Source of the DNA: Rubrivivax sp.
Lineage (GTDB): Bacteria > Pseudomonadota > Gammaproteobacteria > Burkholderiales > Burkholderiaceae_C
Direction: 5' to 3'
Assembly: GCA_027484885.1 (NCBI GenBank)
Contig: JAIXSD010000631.1
Span: 1 to 7,977 of the forward strand
Length of the DNA stretch: 7,977 bases
Part shown: one piece after another, positions 1-6,864 of the stretch
Layout of the letters: every line of letters begins with the position of its first letter
Position numbering within the stretch: the stretch's first letter is position 1
Notes under the pieces: model-generated
Told to the model about the DNA's origin: nothing
What the model saw: the letters and a program-made list of their open reading frames with translations, nothing else
The model's database searches: none
Translations under genes and position numbers: made by a program

Positions 1-689
1 TCGCGCAGCGGGTCGGTCGGCGCATGCAGGGACACGGCCAGGGCCACCGGGCAGTCCTCGCGCAGGCGGTCGATCATGGGCACCACGCCCGAGGTCGAGA
101 CCGTCACGCGGCGGCGCGAGAGGCCATAGCCATGGTCGTCCAGCATCATGCGCAGGGCCGGCACCAGGGCGTTGTAGTTCTGCAGGGGCTCGCCCATGCC
201 CATCATCACCACATTGGAGATGATGCGCTCATCGCGGCCCAGGTCGCGGCGCAGCTGGTGCTCGGCATACCAGAGCTGGGCAATGATTTCCCAGGTCTCA
301 AGGTTGCGGCTGAAGCCCTGGTGGCCGGTGGAACAAAAACGGCAGCCCACGGCGCAACCGGCCTGGCTGGACACGCAGAGCGTGCCGCGATCGGTTTCGG
401 GGATGTAGACGGCTTCCACGGCATTGCCGGCGCCCACGTCAAACAACCATTTGACCGTGCCGTCCGCGGAGCGGTGTTCAGAAATCACCGGCAGCGCTTG
501 AATATGCGCCCGGTTGGCCAGTTTGTCGCGCAGCGACTTGGCCAGGTCGGTCATCTGAACGAAATCAGATGCACCTTTTTGATGGATCCAGCGGAACAGC
601 TGGGTGGCGCGAAAACGCTTTTCCCCCAGCTGCTCGCAGTACGCAGCCAGGCCTTCCAGATCGAATCCAAGCAGGTTGACCGCGTCCAT
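1..689 (-). CDS. rlmN: RlmN, 23S rRNA (adenine-2503-C2) methyltransferase, 3' part missing
   Basis: Radical-SAM enzyme that methylates C2 of A2503 in 23S rRNA (and, in E. coli, A37 of some tRNAs) in the cytoplasm. The first 229 residues are visible; the reading frame runs open off the left edge. An N-terminal RNA-binding/helical domain covers about residues 1-95. The radical-SAM core begins with C112-x3-C116-x2-C119, the [4Fe-4S] ligands. C105 lies seven residues before, matching the catalytic Cys118 of the E. coli enzyme. The SAM-binding GMGEPL sits at 164-169 and a VSTSG strand at 197-201. The second catalytic cysteine (E. coli Cys355) would lie outside the window. The ATG at 689 is chosen because AGAGG lies 7 nt upstream and the protein begins in the family's usual way. 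It lies 150 bp after ndk in the same direction, with a terminator between them. Confidence 0.96.
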   Translation of the reverse strand, partial: MDAVNLLGFDLEGLAAYCEQLGEKRFRATQLFRWIHQKGASDFVQMTDLAKSLRDKLANRAHIQALPVISEHRSADGTVKWLFDVGAGNAVEAVYIPETDRGTLCVSSQAGCAVGCRFCSTGHQGFSRNLETWEIIAQLWYAEHQLRRDLGRDERIISNVVMMGMGEPLQNYNALVPALRMMLDDHGYGLSRRRVTVSTSGVVPMIDRLREDCPVALAVSLHAPTDPLR

Positions 690-749
690 GATCTTGCCTC
701 TATCTCTTGTCGTCAGGGCCGGGCCCGAAATGGCGCCGCCCTGGTTTGC

Positions 750-785
750 AAAAACCGCCGCAAGCCCGAAGGCCGGCAAGCGGTT
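750..785 (-). terminator. Rho-independent terminator downstream of ndk
   Basis: Read on the minus strand, AACCGC pairs with GCGGTT around an imperfect inner stem capped by GCC-TTCG-GGC, a stable UUCG tetraloop. The stem is followed at once by five T residues. It begins 54 nt after the ndk stop codon and ends about 60 nt before the rlmN start, so it should end most ndk transcripts or partly attenuate transcription into rlmN. The other strand has no T-run, so it works in one direction only. Confidence 0.8.
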
Positions 786-799
786 TACAGCTCAAACTC

Positions 800-815
800 A
801 CAGCCTCCAGGCTGT
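800..815. repeat. Short 7-bp inverted repeat after ndk
   Basis: ACAGCCT and AGGCTGT form perfect arms around a 2-nt centre, 24 nt beyond the ndk stop codon and just before the terminator. There is no T-run. It could be a small 3' hairpin of the ndk message that slows exonucleases, or a chance palindrome. Confidence 0.4.
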
Positions 816-839
816 CAGCACAAGAGGCGTCAGACCGAA

Positions 840-1265
840 TTAACGGCTGTAGACATTCATGCCGGGGAAGAAGAATGCCACTTCCACGGCAGCGGTTTCG
901 GGAGCGTCCGAACCGTGCACGGCGTTGGCATCGATGCTGTCAGCGAAGTCAGCACGGATGGTGCCCTTCTCAGCCTTCTTCGGGTCGGTGGCGCCCATCA
1001 GATCGCGGTGCTTCAGGATGGCGTTCTCGCCTTCCAGGGCCGAGATCACGACCGGACCGGAGATCATGAAGTTCACCAGGTCGTTGAAGAAGGGGCGAGC
1101 CTTGTGCACAGCGTAGAAGGCTTCGGCTTCGCCGCGCGACAGGTGCACCATCTTGGCTGCCACGATCTTCAGGCCAGCGGCTTCGAAGCGGCTGTAGATT
1201 TGGCCGATCACGTTCTTGGCGACGGCATCGGGCTTGATGATGGAAAGGGTACGTTCGATCGCCAT
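840..1265 (-). CDS. ndk: Nucleoside diphosphate kinase
   Basis: Cytoplasmic enzyme that moves the gamma-phosphate of ATP to other (deoxy)nucleoside diphosphates through a phosphohistidine, keeping NTP and dNTP pools balanced. The protein is 141 aa, the usual length for bacterial Ndk. It opens with the conserved [12 protein letters not shown] (4-15) and carries the active-site motif NAVHGSD (114-120) with catalytic His117. The C-terminus has the expected E-x-AFFFP strand. The ATG at 1265 is chosen because AGGAG (1273-1277) lies 7 nt upstream and the protein aligns with the family from its first residue. The frame stays open 38 codons further upstream, but that stretch lacks a ribosome site and runs through a palindrome. 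It follows rluB by 120 bp and precedes rlmN in the same direction. Confidence 0.98.
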   Translation of the reverse strand: MAIERTLSIIKPDAVAKNVIGQIYSRFEAAGLKIVAAKMVHLSRGEAEAFYAVHKARPFFNDLVNFMISGPVVISALEGENAILKHRDLMGATDPKKAEKGTIRADFADSIDANAVHGSDAPETAAVEVAFFFPGMNVYSR

Positions 1266-1305
1266 GGTATTTCTCCTGAAATCTAAGGGCTTGGCAAAAC
1301 CCGCG

Positions 1306-1311
1306 ATTGTA
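1306..1311 (-). promoter_or_regulatory. Possible -10 element for ndk
   Basis: TACAAT on the minus strand, 40 nt upstream of the ndk start and just after the nested inverted repeat. At 16-18 nt spacing I find no good -35 hexamer, so this is a -10 match only. Position and sequence suit an ndk promoter, which would leave a leader of about 34 nt. Confidence 0.4.
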
Positions 1312-1315
1312 CTGT

Positions 1316-1379
1316 GTGCCGGTGTCAGCGAGGTTTCAGCCCCGGGCTGAGCCGGGCCTGAAACCGCGCCATCCGGCAC
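1316..1379. repeat. Three-tier nested inverted repeat between rluB and ndk
   Basis: Outer arms GTGCCGG (1316-1322) and CCGGCAC (1373-1379), middle arms GGTTTCAG (1332-1339) and CTGAAACC (1358-1365), and inner arms CCCGG/CCGGG close to a 6-nt centre. The tiers are parted by short unpaired stretches of 9 and 7 nt and one mismatch. The structure starts 7 nt after the rluB stop codon. It lacks a T-run on either side, so it is not a classical intrinsic terminator. It may protect the 3' end of the scpB-rluB message, pause transcription, or bind a protein. Confidence 0.7.
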
Positions 1380-1385
1380 GCTGAA

Positions 1386-3635
1386 TCAGCGCTTGCGGCC
1401 ACCAAAGCCGCCGCCGCTGCGGCCACCGCCGCCGTTGCCGCCACCTTGCTGGCCGCCACGACCGCCGCCACCGCCACCACCCCGGCCGCTGCGGCGCACG
1501 AAGGCGTCCGCACCGATATAACCGACCGAGGTCTGCATCGGGTCAGGTTGGCGCGGGCCGTCGCCCTTGCCGCCACGGGCGCCGCCGCGGCCTTGGCCGC
1601 CACGCGGCTCCTGGCTGCTGCTGCCGCCGGCACCAAAGCCTTGCGGGAAACCGCGACCCTTGTTGCCGGCAAAGCGGCGGTCAAAGGTCTGCTCCAGCGG
1701 GTTGATATTGCGCGGGATGAAGTCGTCGAACTCGTCGTCGCCGCGATCCAGGTCGCGATCACGATCGCGCTCCTGGGCGCGCGGCGGCTCGCGGTCACGC
1801 TCGGGCGCACGCGCCTCGGGGCCACGCGAGGGGCGCGGGCCGACACCGGCCTGGCGACCATCGGCACGGCGGTTGTTGCCGTTGCCGCCGCCGTTTCCAC
1901 CGCCGTTTCCACCGCCATTACGGCCACGCTCGCCACCGCGCTCAGGGCGCTGCTCACCGCGTTCGCCACGCTCACCGCGATCGGCACGCGCCTCGCCGCG
2001 GTCATGGCCTCGATCGTTGCCACGGGGGCCGCGCTCAGCACGATCCTCACGGCCACGGCCTTGCGGCTCACCACCAGCCAGGCGGCGGATGATCTTCACA
2101 TCGTCTTCACCCAACTCGATCCAGACGCAGCGCTTCAGACCGCGCGGCAGCACCACGGTGCCGTAGCGGATGCGGATCAGGCGACTGACCGTCAGTCCCA
2201 CGGTGTCGAAGAGCTTGCGCACTTCGCGGTTGCGGCCTTCGGTGATGACCACGCGGTACCAGTGGTTCACGCCCTCGCCGCCACCGTCTTCAATGCTCTT
2301 GAAAGCAGCCTTCTGGCCTTCGACGATCACGCCCTCGAGCAGACGCGCCTTTTGATCGGGCTGCAAGGTGCCGAGCACGCGCACGGCGTACTCACGCTCC
2401 ACGCCGAAGCGCGGATGCATCAGTTGGTTGGCCAGCTCACCCGAGTTGGTGAACAGCAGCAGGCCTTCGGTGTTGATGTCCAGACGGCCGACCGATTGCC
2501 ATTTGCCCTGCTGCAGGCGCGGCAGGTGGCGGAACACGGTGGGGCGACCTTCCGGATCGTTGAAGGTGACCACTTCGCCGGCAGGCTTGTGATAGGCCAG
2601 GATGCGCGGCGCCGGCGGCGAGATGCGAACGCGGATCGGCTTGCCGGCCACACGAACCTGGTCGCCGAAGGAGATGCGCTGGCCGATGTGGGCCACTTCG
2701 CCGTTCACTTCGATCTTGCCGTCGGCAATCATGTCCTCGATGTCGCGGCGCGAGCCAATGCCGGCCTGGGCCAGCACTTTTTGCAGCTTGGGCGCATCGG
2801 GCTCGGCGGCCAGCACACGCTTGGTGTCGACCTCTTCCTCGTCCTGGACCGCAGCCGCAGCATCGGGCAGTTCGCCGTCCTCGCTGCCGTCGAATTCACC
2901 GGCCAGCACTTCGGCGAAGCGCTCGCCTACAGCGGCCAGCACCTCGGGGGCCGGGGCCACCGCTTGCACGGCCACGCGCAGCGGGCGCTCGGCACCCTCG
3001 ACCGCGCCCTCCGGACGCTCCGCGCGCTCGCCACGCTCCTTGCGGCCACGACGGCGGTTGCGATTGCGACCGCCGCGCTCGCCAGCTTCCGCCGAATCGC
3101 CCGCATCTTCAGCCGATGCAGCATCAGCGGCTTCCACCACCGGCTCGGCTGCTTGGGTCGATTCAGCTTCCGGCGCCAGCGTGAACACCGGCTTGCGTGC
3201 GGCGGGCGCCGGTGCGGCTTCGGCCGGCGCTGCGGCCGCCTCCGACGCCACAGCCTCAGACGAAGAAGTCTCGGCCAGCTTGGCGGCCGCGGTCTTGCGC
3301 GGGGCGCGACGCTTGGGTGCCGCAGCCTCTGACACCTCGGCCTCAACCAGAGCTGGGGCCGGAACCGGGGCCGCCACTGATGCTTCGCTGCTCACTTCAG
3401 GCGCGGCTTCCACGGCTTTCTTTGCCGCCGTCTTGCGCGGAGCGCGCGTCTTGACCGGTGCTGCTTCAGCGGCGGCATCGGCGACGGCTTCGGCGGCTGC
3501 CGGCGCACTGTCGGCGCTCACCGCCGCCTTGGACTTGGCCGGCGCACGCTTGCGCTTGGGCGCTGCGGCCTCACTGCCAGGTTCAATCGCAGGGGCGCCG
3601 GAATCGGCTTGGGAATCGGTTTCGTTGGAATTCAT
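1386..3635 (-). CDS. rluB: RluB-type 23S rRNA pseudouridine synthase with long low-complexity tails
   Basis: Converts a uridine near position 2605 of 23S rRNA to pseudouridine (the E. coli RluB role, assigned here by family). The protein is 749 aa against about 290 for E. coli RluB. Residues 1-270 are a disordered Ala/Glu/Pro extension with three basic blocks (about 27-37, 62-74, 107-120) and an Arg-rich patch (186-207). An S4 RNA-binding domain covers about 282-335. The RsuA/RluB/E/F catalytic domain spans about 343-520, with [12 protein letters not shown] carrying catalytic Asp386 and [10 protein letters not shown] at 467-476. Residues 521-749 are an RG/RGG- and Gly-Asn-rich tail ending in basic residues. 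The start overlaps the scpB stop as ATGA and has no clear ribosome site of its own, so translational coupling is likely. The catalytic core looks complete. RluB rather than RluE/F is inferred from the scpB neighbour and domain order. Confidence 0.93.
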   Translation of the reverse strand: MNSNETDSQADSGAPAIEPGSEAAAPKRKRAPAKSKAAVSADSAPAAAEAVADAAAEAAPVKTRAPRKTAAKKAVEAAPEVSSEASVAAPVPAPALVEAEVSEAAAPKRRAPRKTAAAKLAETSSSEAVASEAAAAPAEAAPAPAARKPVFTLAPEAESTQAAEPVVEAADAASAEDAGDSAEAGERGGRNRNRRRGRKERGERAERPEGAVEGAERPLRVAVQAVAPAPEVLAAVGERFAEVLAGEFDGSEDGELPDAAAAVQDEEEVDTKRVLAAEPDAPKLQKVLAQAGIGSRRDIEDMIADGKIEVNGEVAHIGQRISFGDQVRVAGKPIRVRISPPAPRILAYHKPAGEVVTFNDPEGRPTVFRHLPRLQQGKWQSVGRLDINTEGLLLFTNSGELANQLMHPRFGVEREYAVRVLGTLQPDQKARLLEGVIVEGQKAAFKSIEDGGGEGVNHWYRVVITEGRNREVRKLFDTVGLTVSRLIRIRYGTVVLPRGLKRCVWIELGEDDVKIIRRLAGGEPQGRGREDRAERGPRGNDRGHDRGEARADRGERGERGEQRPERGGERGRNGGGNGGGNGGGNGNNRRADGRQAGVGPRPSRGPEARAPERDREPPRAQERDRDRDLDRGDDEFDDFIPRNINPLEQTFDRRFAGNKGRGFPQGFGAGGSSSQEPRGGQGRGGARGGKGDGPRQPDPMQTSVGYIGADAFVRRSGRGGGGGGGRGGQQGGGNGGGGRSGGGFGGRKR
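1872..1919 (-). repeat. 12-bp tandem repeat coding Gly-Gly-Gly-Asn
   Basis: Near-identical 12-bp units in the rluB tail encode repeated N-G-G-G at residues 573-588. The plus strand reads as runs of ccgccgtttcca. This is a place where replication slippage could change tail length in frame, since each unit is four codons. Confidence 0.75.
3276..3557 (-). repeat. Three basic Lys/Arg-Ala-Pro blocks inside rluB
   Basis: Three copies of a basic motif recur in the RluB N-terminal extension: [10 protein letters not shown] (about residues 27-36), [13 protein letters not shown] (62-74) and [14 protein letters not shown] (about 108-121). Acidic Ala/Glu-rich linkers separate them. The second and third share APRKTAA exactly. 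They resemble the lysine-alanine-proline repeats of histone H1-like bacterial tails, which suggests non-specific nucleic acid binding; that role is an inference. Confidence 0.7.
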
Positions 3636-4432
3636 GCGTCGGGTTGCACCGGTTCGGCGGCGTCAGTCTGAGAGTCCGGCTCGGCCGGAATAGAGGCGCC
3701 GATATCGTTGCCGATAGGCGCGGAATGGATCGAAGAAATCTTCGCGGGTTCTGCCGGAGGCTGCACAGAGGCATCCGCCGACGGTGTGGGTTCAGCAACT
3801 GCCAGATGGGCTTCTGGCGCCGCCTCGGATTCAATCGCTTGCGGTGCCTCGGCTTCCGCCTCCGCCTCAAGCAGCAAGCCCTGCAAGCCGGCAGCTTCCG
3901 CCACGGCCGCACTCGGCGCCTGACCGGCTTCCAGTTCGGGCAGCTGCTCCAGGCTGTTCAAGCCCAGGTCGTCCAAAAACTGCTGCGTGGTCGCGTACAG
4001 CGCCGGTCGCCCGGGCGCTTCGCGGTAGCCGATCACTTCAATCCAGGCCCGGTCTTCGAGCTGCTTGACGATCTGGGTGGAGACCACCACGCCGCGAATG
4101 TCTTCAATATCGCCGCGCGTCACCGGCTGGCGGTAGGCAATGATGGCCAAGGTCTCCATCACGGCCCGCGAGTAACGCTGCGGTTTTTCGGGATGCATGC
4201 GGTCGAGATACTCGCGCATCTCGGGCCGGCTCTGGAAGCGCCAGCCGCTGGCCACCGCCACCAACTCCACGCCCCGGCCTTCCCAATCACGCGACAGCTC
4301 GTCAAGCACCGAACGCAAGGTGTCGGGACCGACGGCATCGGCAAACAGGCTGCGCATTTCGCGCAGCGTCAAAGGCTGCTGGGCGCAAATCAGCGCGGTC
4401 TCGAGGACGCGCTTAGCATCCTGTGTGTTCAT
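3632..4432 (-). CDS. scpB: ScpB, segregation and condensation protein B
   Basis: Winged-helix (kite) subunit of the SMC-ScpA-ScpB complex that compacts and separates chromosomes; it binds the kleisin ScpA as a dimer. The protein is 266 aa, longer than the usual ~180-200. The first winged-helix domain is about residues 3-80. The second is about 85-160, with the family signature [19 protein letters not shown] (88-106), then DIEDIRGV (110-115 region) and the GRP-LY-TT--FL--LGL closing strand (141-158). Residues 165-266 form an Ala/Glu/Pro-rich, probably disordered tail. The ATG at 4432 fits the usual N-terminus [17 protein letters not shown], though no strong Shine-Dalgarno precedes it. Its TGA overlaps the rluB ATG. 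scpA, often next to scpB, is not in this window. Confidence 0.95.
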   Translation of the reverse strand: MNTQDAKRVLETALICAQQPLTLREMRSLFADAVGPDTLRSVLDELSRDWEGRGVELVAVASGWRFQSRPEMREYLDRMHPEKPQRYSRAVMETLAIIAYRQPVTRGDIEDIRGVVVSTQIVKQLEDRAWIEVIGYREAPGRPALYATTQQFLDDLGLNSLEQLPELEAGQAPSAAVAEAAGLQGLLLEAEAEAEAPQAIESEAAPEAHLAVAEPTPSADASVQPPAEPAKISSIHSAPIGNDIGASIPAEPDSQTDAAEPVQPDA

Positions 4433-4770
4433 TGACTTTCGTCATCGTTCCCGTTCCATGCGGGTGTTGATTCGTCCGGGCCTTGCAGGGCTTGGCGCTT
4501 GCGTCTGACACCACTCCATCAGCAAGCCAGCGGGGCGCACTCACGGCGCCTCGGCATGGGACGCGGCACCGAATTGAATACCTCGGCGGCGCTTCCACTC
4601 AAGCCAACAAGAAAGGCGGGGCTGGGTTTGCGGCGGGCGGATCGGGCGGCATCGACATCGAGTCCGGCGGCCACCACCTCACCAAGCTTGAGACGCGCCT
4701 TGCGGGCCTGGGACTGCCTCCCGCGCATCATCGCTGCGTCATCAACTAGCGCCGATTGTAGCGCGCTCAA
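4433..4770. other. 338-bp gap between rluD and scpB, no supported gene
   Basis: No recognisable gene is present. The best candidate is a minus-strand frame at 4519-4731 beginning ATG ATG (70 aa, Arg/Ala-rich), but it has no ribosome site and matches no family I know. A second minus frame ends at 4413, inside scpB, and a plus frame covers 4483-4749; both look like chance GC-rich open frames. A TACAAT hexamer lies at 4755-4760 (minus) just after the rluD stop, and a weak TTGAGT/TATTCA pair lies at 4575-4602. There is no clear intrinsic terminator after rluD. The stretch may be a long scpB leader or the remains of a lost gene. Confidence 0.5.
4575..4602 (-). promoter_or_regulatory. Weak candidate promoter for scpB-rluB
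   Basis: On the minus strand TTGAGT (4597-4602) and TATTCA (4575-4580) lie 16 nt apart, about 140 nt upstream of scpB. Both hexamers match the sigma-70 consensus only partly. The TACAAT at 4755-4760 is a competing -10 but has no -35 partner at normal spacing. Confidence 0.25.
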
Positions 4771-5808
4771 TCAAACACGGGGGGCCAAGCTCGGTGGCGG
4801 CAGACCCAAAGTCTCCCAAGCCGCCGCCAAATCGGCCGGCAAGGCCGCCTCAAACTGCAAGGCCGCCCCCGTGACCGGGTGGGCAAACGAGAGCCGCGCC
4901 GCATGCAGCGCCTGACGCGTCAAGCCCAGGCCGGGCACGCCGCCGTACAGCGCATCCGAGACCAGGGGGTAGCCCTTGTAAGCCAGATGCACGCGGATCT
5001 GGTGGGTGCGTCCGCTGTGCAGCACGCAGTGCACGGCGCTGATGGGGCGCACGCCCTGCTCGCCCATGCCGAGCAGGTAAACATCGGTGCGTGAGGGCTT
5101 GCCCGTGGCCAGCACGGCCATCTTGATGCGCGAAATCAGGTCCCGGCGCAGCGGCGCGTCGACCGTCATTTCTTCCGGAACACGACCGTAAGCCAGGGCC
5201 ACGTACTCGCGGTGCACCTCGCGTGCAGCGATCATGCGCGTCAGCGCCGTCACAGCCTCGCGGCTCTTGCCCACCATCATCAGACCGCTGGTGTCCTTGT
5301 CGAGGCGATGCACGATGCCGGCGCGAGGCAGAGCCGCGGCCGCCGGGTGGTGCGCGAGCAGGCCGTTCATGACCGTGCCCGTCCAATTGCCCGATGCCGG
5401 ATGGACCACCATGCCGGCCGCCTTGTTCAAGACCAGCAGATGCTCATCCTCGTAGACGATGTCCAGCGGCAAGGCCTCGGCACGGAAGGCCCGACTTTCT
5501 TCGGTCGGCTGCAACTCGACCCGCACACGCTGGCCGGCCTGCAGCTTGCGCGAGGCGCTGCTGGCGGCCTGACCGTTGATCTGCACGCAGCCGCGCTCGA
5601 TCAAGCTCTGCAAGTGATTGCGCGAAAACTCAGGCGCCAGTTGCACCATCCAGCGGTCCAGGCGCTGGCCGTGCCAATCGGCCTCGACCAGGGCCTCGCG
5701 CACTTCGACGGTCTCGTCTGCCGCTACTGCGGGGTCTTGTTCGCCGTCCCATTCATCGTCGCCATCCATGGCGGCGAGGGTCGGACTTGCAGGCAGAGCC
5801 TGAACCAT
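4771..5808 (-). CDS. rluD: RluD, 23S rRNA pseudouridine(1911/1915/1917) synthase
   Basis: Makes the pseudouridines of helix 69 in 23S rRNA, which touches the small subunit at the ribosome centre. The protein is 345 aa against about 326 in E. coli. An acidic N-terminal extension (about 14-35) precedes an S4 RNA-binding domain (about 47-98). The RluA-family catalytic domain runs from about 115, with HRLDKDTSGLM (168-177, catalytic Asp170) and HSGRTHQIRVHL (264-275). The ATG at 5808 is chosen because GGAG lies 10 nt upstream; a second in-frame ATG (residue 14) lacks a ribosome site. RluD is preferred to RluA or RluC because of its length, its S4 domain and the divergent bamD, a common arrangement in this group. 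The pgeF (yfiH-like) gene that often follows rluD is absent here. Confidence 0.94.
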   Translation of the reverse strand: MVQALPASPTLAAMDGDDEWDGEQDPAVAADETVEVREALVEADWHGQRLDRWMVQLAPEFSRNHLQSLIERGCVQINGQAASSASRKLQAGQRVRVELQPTEESRAFRAEALPLDIVYEDEHLLVLNKAAGMVVHPASGNWTGTVMNGLLAHHPAAAALPRAGIVHRLDKDTSGLMMVGKSREAVTALTRMIAAREVHREYVALAYGRVPEEMTVDAPLRRDLISRIKMAVLATGKPSRTDVYLLGMGEQGVRPISAVHCVLHSGRTHQIRVHLAYKGYPLVSDALYGGVPGLGLTRQALHAARLSFAHPVTGAALQFEAALPADLAAAWETLGLPPPSLAPRV

Positions 5809-5813
5809 ATAAT
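5787..5813 (+). promoter_or_regulatory. Candidate bamD promoter overlapping the rluD start
   Basis: A perfect TATAAT lies at 5808-5813, with a poor -35 match TTGCAG at 5787-5792 (15-nt spacing, shorter than ideal). The -10 shares one base with the rluD start codon (5806-5808), so the upstream part of the bamD promoter lies inside rluD coding sequence. Transcription would begin near 5820 and give a leader of about 120 nt before bamD. Confidence 0.55.
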
Positions 5814-5833
5814 CGTTGCTCCGTCTTCAGCTG

Positions 5834-5857
5834 AGGGCCGGTGATGAGCACCGCCCT
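5834..5857 (+). promoter_or_regulatory. Stable hairpin in the bamD leader
   Basis: AGGG-CGGTG (with one bulged C at 5838) pairs with CACCG-CCCT around the loop ATGAG, giving 9 base pairs. No T-run follows, so it is not a terminator. It lies in the predicted bamD 5' leader, and on the other strand in the region just upstream of rluD. It matches no riboswitch class I recognise. Confidence 0.5.
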
Positions 5858-5938
5858 GTAGGGATCATGATCGAAAATTGCGTGGAGCGCCGCCCGGCGC
5901 GGGCATCGAACGGTTCGTCAGCACGTTCACTCCAAGAG

Positions 5939-6778
5939 ATGCCCCAAAAGGTGCTCCCCCAGGTTCAAACCGCGGCCGCTCCATCGGCGGCTTGGCGCAG
6001 CGGCTTCGTGGCCGCGGTCGCCCTGGCCTTGGCCGCCTGCTCGTCAGCCCCCAAGGACGACCCGAATTCTCAGGCCAGCCTGGACAAATTGTACGCAGAG
6101 GCCAAGGACGACCTCAGTTCGGGCAGCTACGACCGCGCCATCAAGAGCCTGGAGCGCATCGAAGGCCGCGCCGCCGGCACGATTGTCGCGCAGCAGGCGC
6201 AGCTCGATCTGGCCTGGGCTTATCACAAGAGCGGTGAGCGCGCCCAAGCCGTCAGCACGCTGGACCGCTTCATCAAGCTGAACCCGTCCAGCCCGGCCAT
6301 GGACTACGCGCTCTACATGAAGGGCCTGGTCAACTTCAACGAAGACCTGGGCCTGTTCGGCCGCCTTGCCAACCAGGACATCGCCGAGCGGGACCAGCAG
6401 GCCTCGCGCGACGCCATGCTGGCTTTCAAGCAGCTGATCGACCAGTTCCCCGATTCCAAGTACGCCGCCGAAGCGCGCGTGCGCGTGGACTACATCACCA
6501 ACACCCTGGCGGTGTACGAGGTGCATGTGGCGCGCTACTACTACAACCGCGGCGCCTACCTGGCCGCGGCCAACCGCGCCCAGCAAGCGGTGCAAGAGTT
6601 CCAGCGCGCCCCGGCCGCCGAGGAAGCCCTGTTCATCATGACCCAGAGTTACGACAAGCTGGACCTGCCGGCCCTGCGCGACGACGCCAAGCGCGTGCTT
6701 GAGAAGAGCTTCCCCAACAGCGCCTACCTGAGCGGCAATTACGACGGCGGCAAGAAGGCCTGGTGGCGCTTCTGGTGA
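5939..6778 (+). CDS. bamD: BamD (ComL), outer-membrane assembly lipoprotein
   Basis: Essential lipoprotein of the BAM complex, which folds beta-barrel proteins into the outer membrane. It is held in the inner leaflet of that membrane, facing the periplasm. From the ATG at 5939 it is 279 aa. A signal peptide with a hydrophobic FVAAVALALAAC stretch ends in a lipobox, with Cys34 as the lipidated residue. Tetratricopeptide-like helical repeats follow, about residues 50-260. They include the FPDSKYAAEAR and SYDKLDLPALRDDAKRVL segments and end with a KKAWWRFW tail. The start is uncertain. The frame is open from 5816, with an ATG at 5867 and a GTG at 5882. The 5939 ATG has AAGAG too close to be an ideal ribosome site, but gives the most normal lipoprotein signal. 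It is divergent from rluD and convergent with the helicase gene. Confidence 0.93.
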   Translation: MPQKVLPQVQTAAAPSAAWRSGFVAAVALALAACSSAPKDDPNSQASLDKLYAEAKDDLSSGSYDRAIKSLERIEGRAAGTIVAQQAQLDLAWAYHKSGERAQAVSTLDRFIKLNPSSPAMDYALYMKGLVNFNEDLGLFGRLANQDIAERDQQASRDAMLAFKQLIDQFPDSKYAAEARVRVDYITNTLAVYEVHVARYYYNRGAYLAAANRAQQAVQEFQRAPAAEEALFIMTQSYDKLDLPALRDDAKRVLEKSFPNSAYLSGNYDGGKKAWWRFW

Positions 6779-6807
6779 AGCCTCAAAGCTGAGCCCTGCT
6801 CCCCAAC

Positions 6808-6836
6808 AAAAACGCGTGCCATGGCACGCGTTTTTT
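6808..6836. terminator. Bidirectional rho-independent terminator
   Basis: A perfect 20-bp palindrome (6812-6831, half-site ACGCGTGCCA, centred on CCATGG) is flanked by five A residues on the left and six T residues on the right. It therefore ends in a T-run on both strands. It lies 30 nt after the bamD stop and 29 nt after the stop of the convergent helicase gene, so it should serve both. Confidence 0.93.
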
Positions 6837-6864
6837 ATTGGCTGGCGGCCCTGTGCCGTGTATC

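Noticed and set aside
24..1286. 420-aa open frame on the plus strand
   Set aside because: It runs antisense across rlmN, the terminator and ndk, all of which are well supported, and has no ribosome site.
840..1379. Longer ndk start giving 179 aa
   Set aside because: The extra 38 residues run through the nested palindrome, lack a ribosome site and have no counterpart in Ndk, while the 1265 ATG has a good AGGAG.
1316..1379. Intrinsic terminator for scpB-rluB
   Set aside because: The stem is strong but no T-run follows on either strand, so it was called an inverted repeat instead.
1446..3332. 628-aa open frame on the plus strand
   Set aside because: It lies wholly antisense to rluB, whose core has clear catalytic and S4 motifs. 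High GC and Ala/Gly/Arg repeats leave the opposite strand open by chance; its product shows no family motif.
2602..3693. 363-aa Ser/Ala-rich open frame on the plus strand
   Set aside because: Antisense to rluB and the end of scpB; composition is that of a mirrored alanine-rich coding region.
4519..4731. 70-aa minus-strand frame in the rluD-scpB gap
   Set aside because: No ribosome site, no known family and no clear coding bias; kept only as a remark on the gap.
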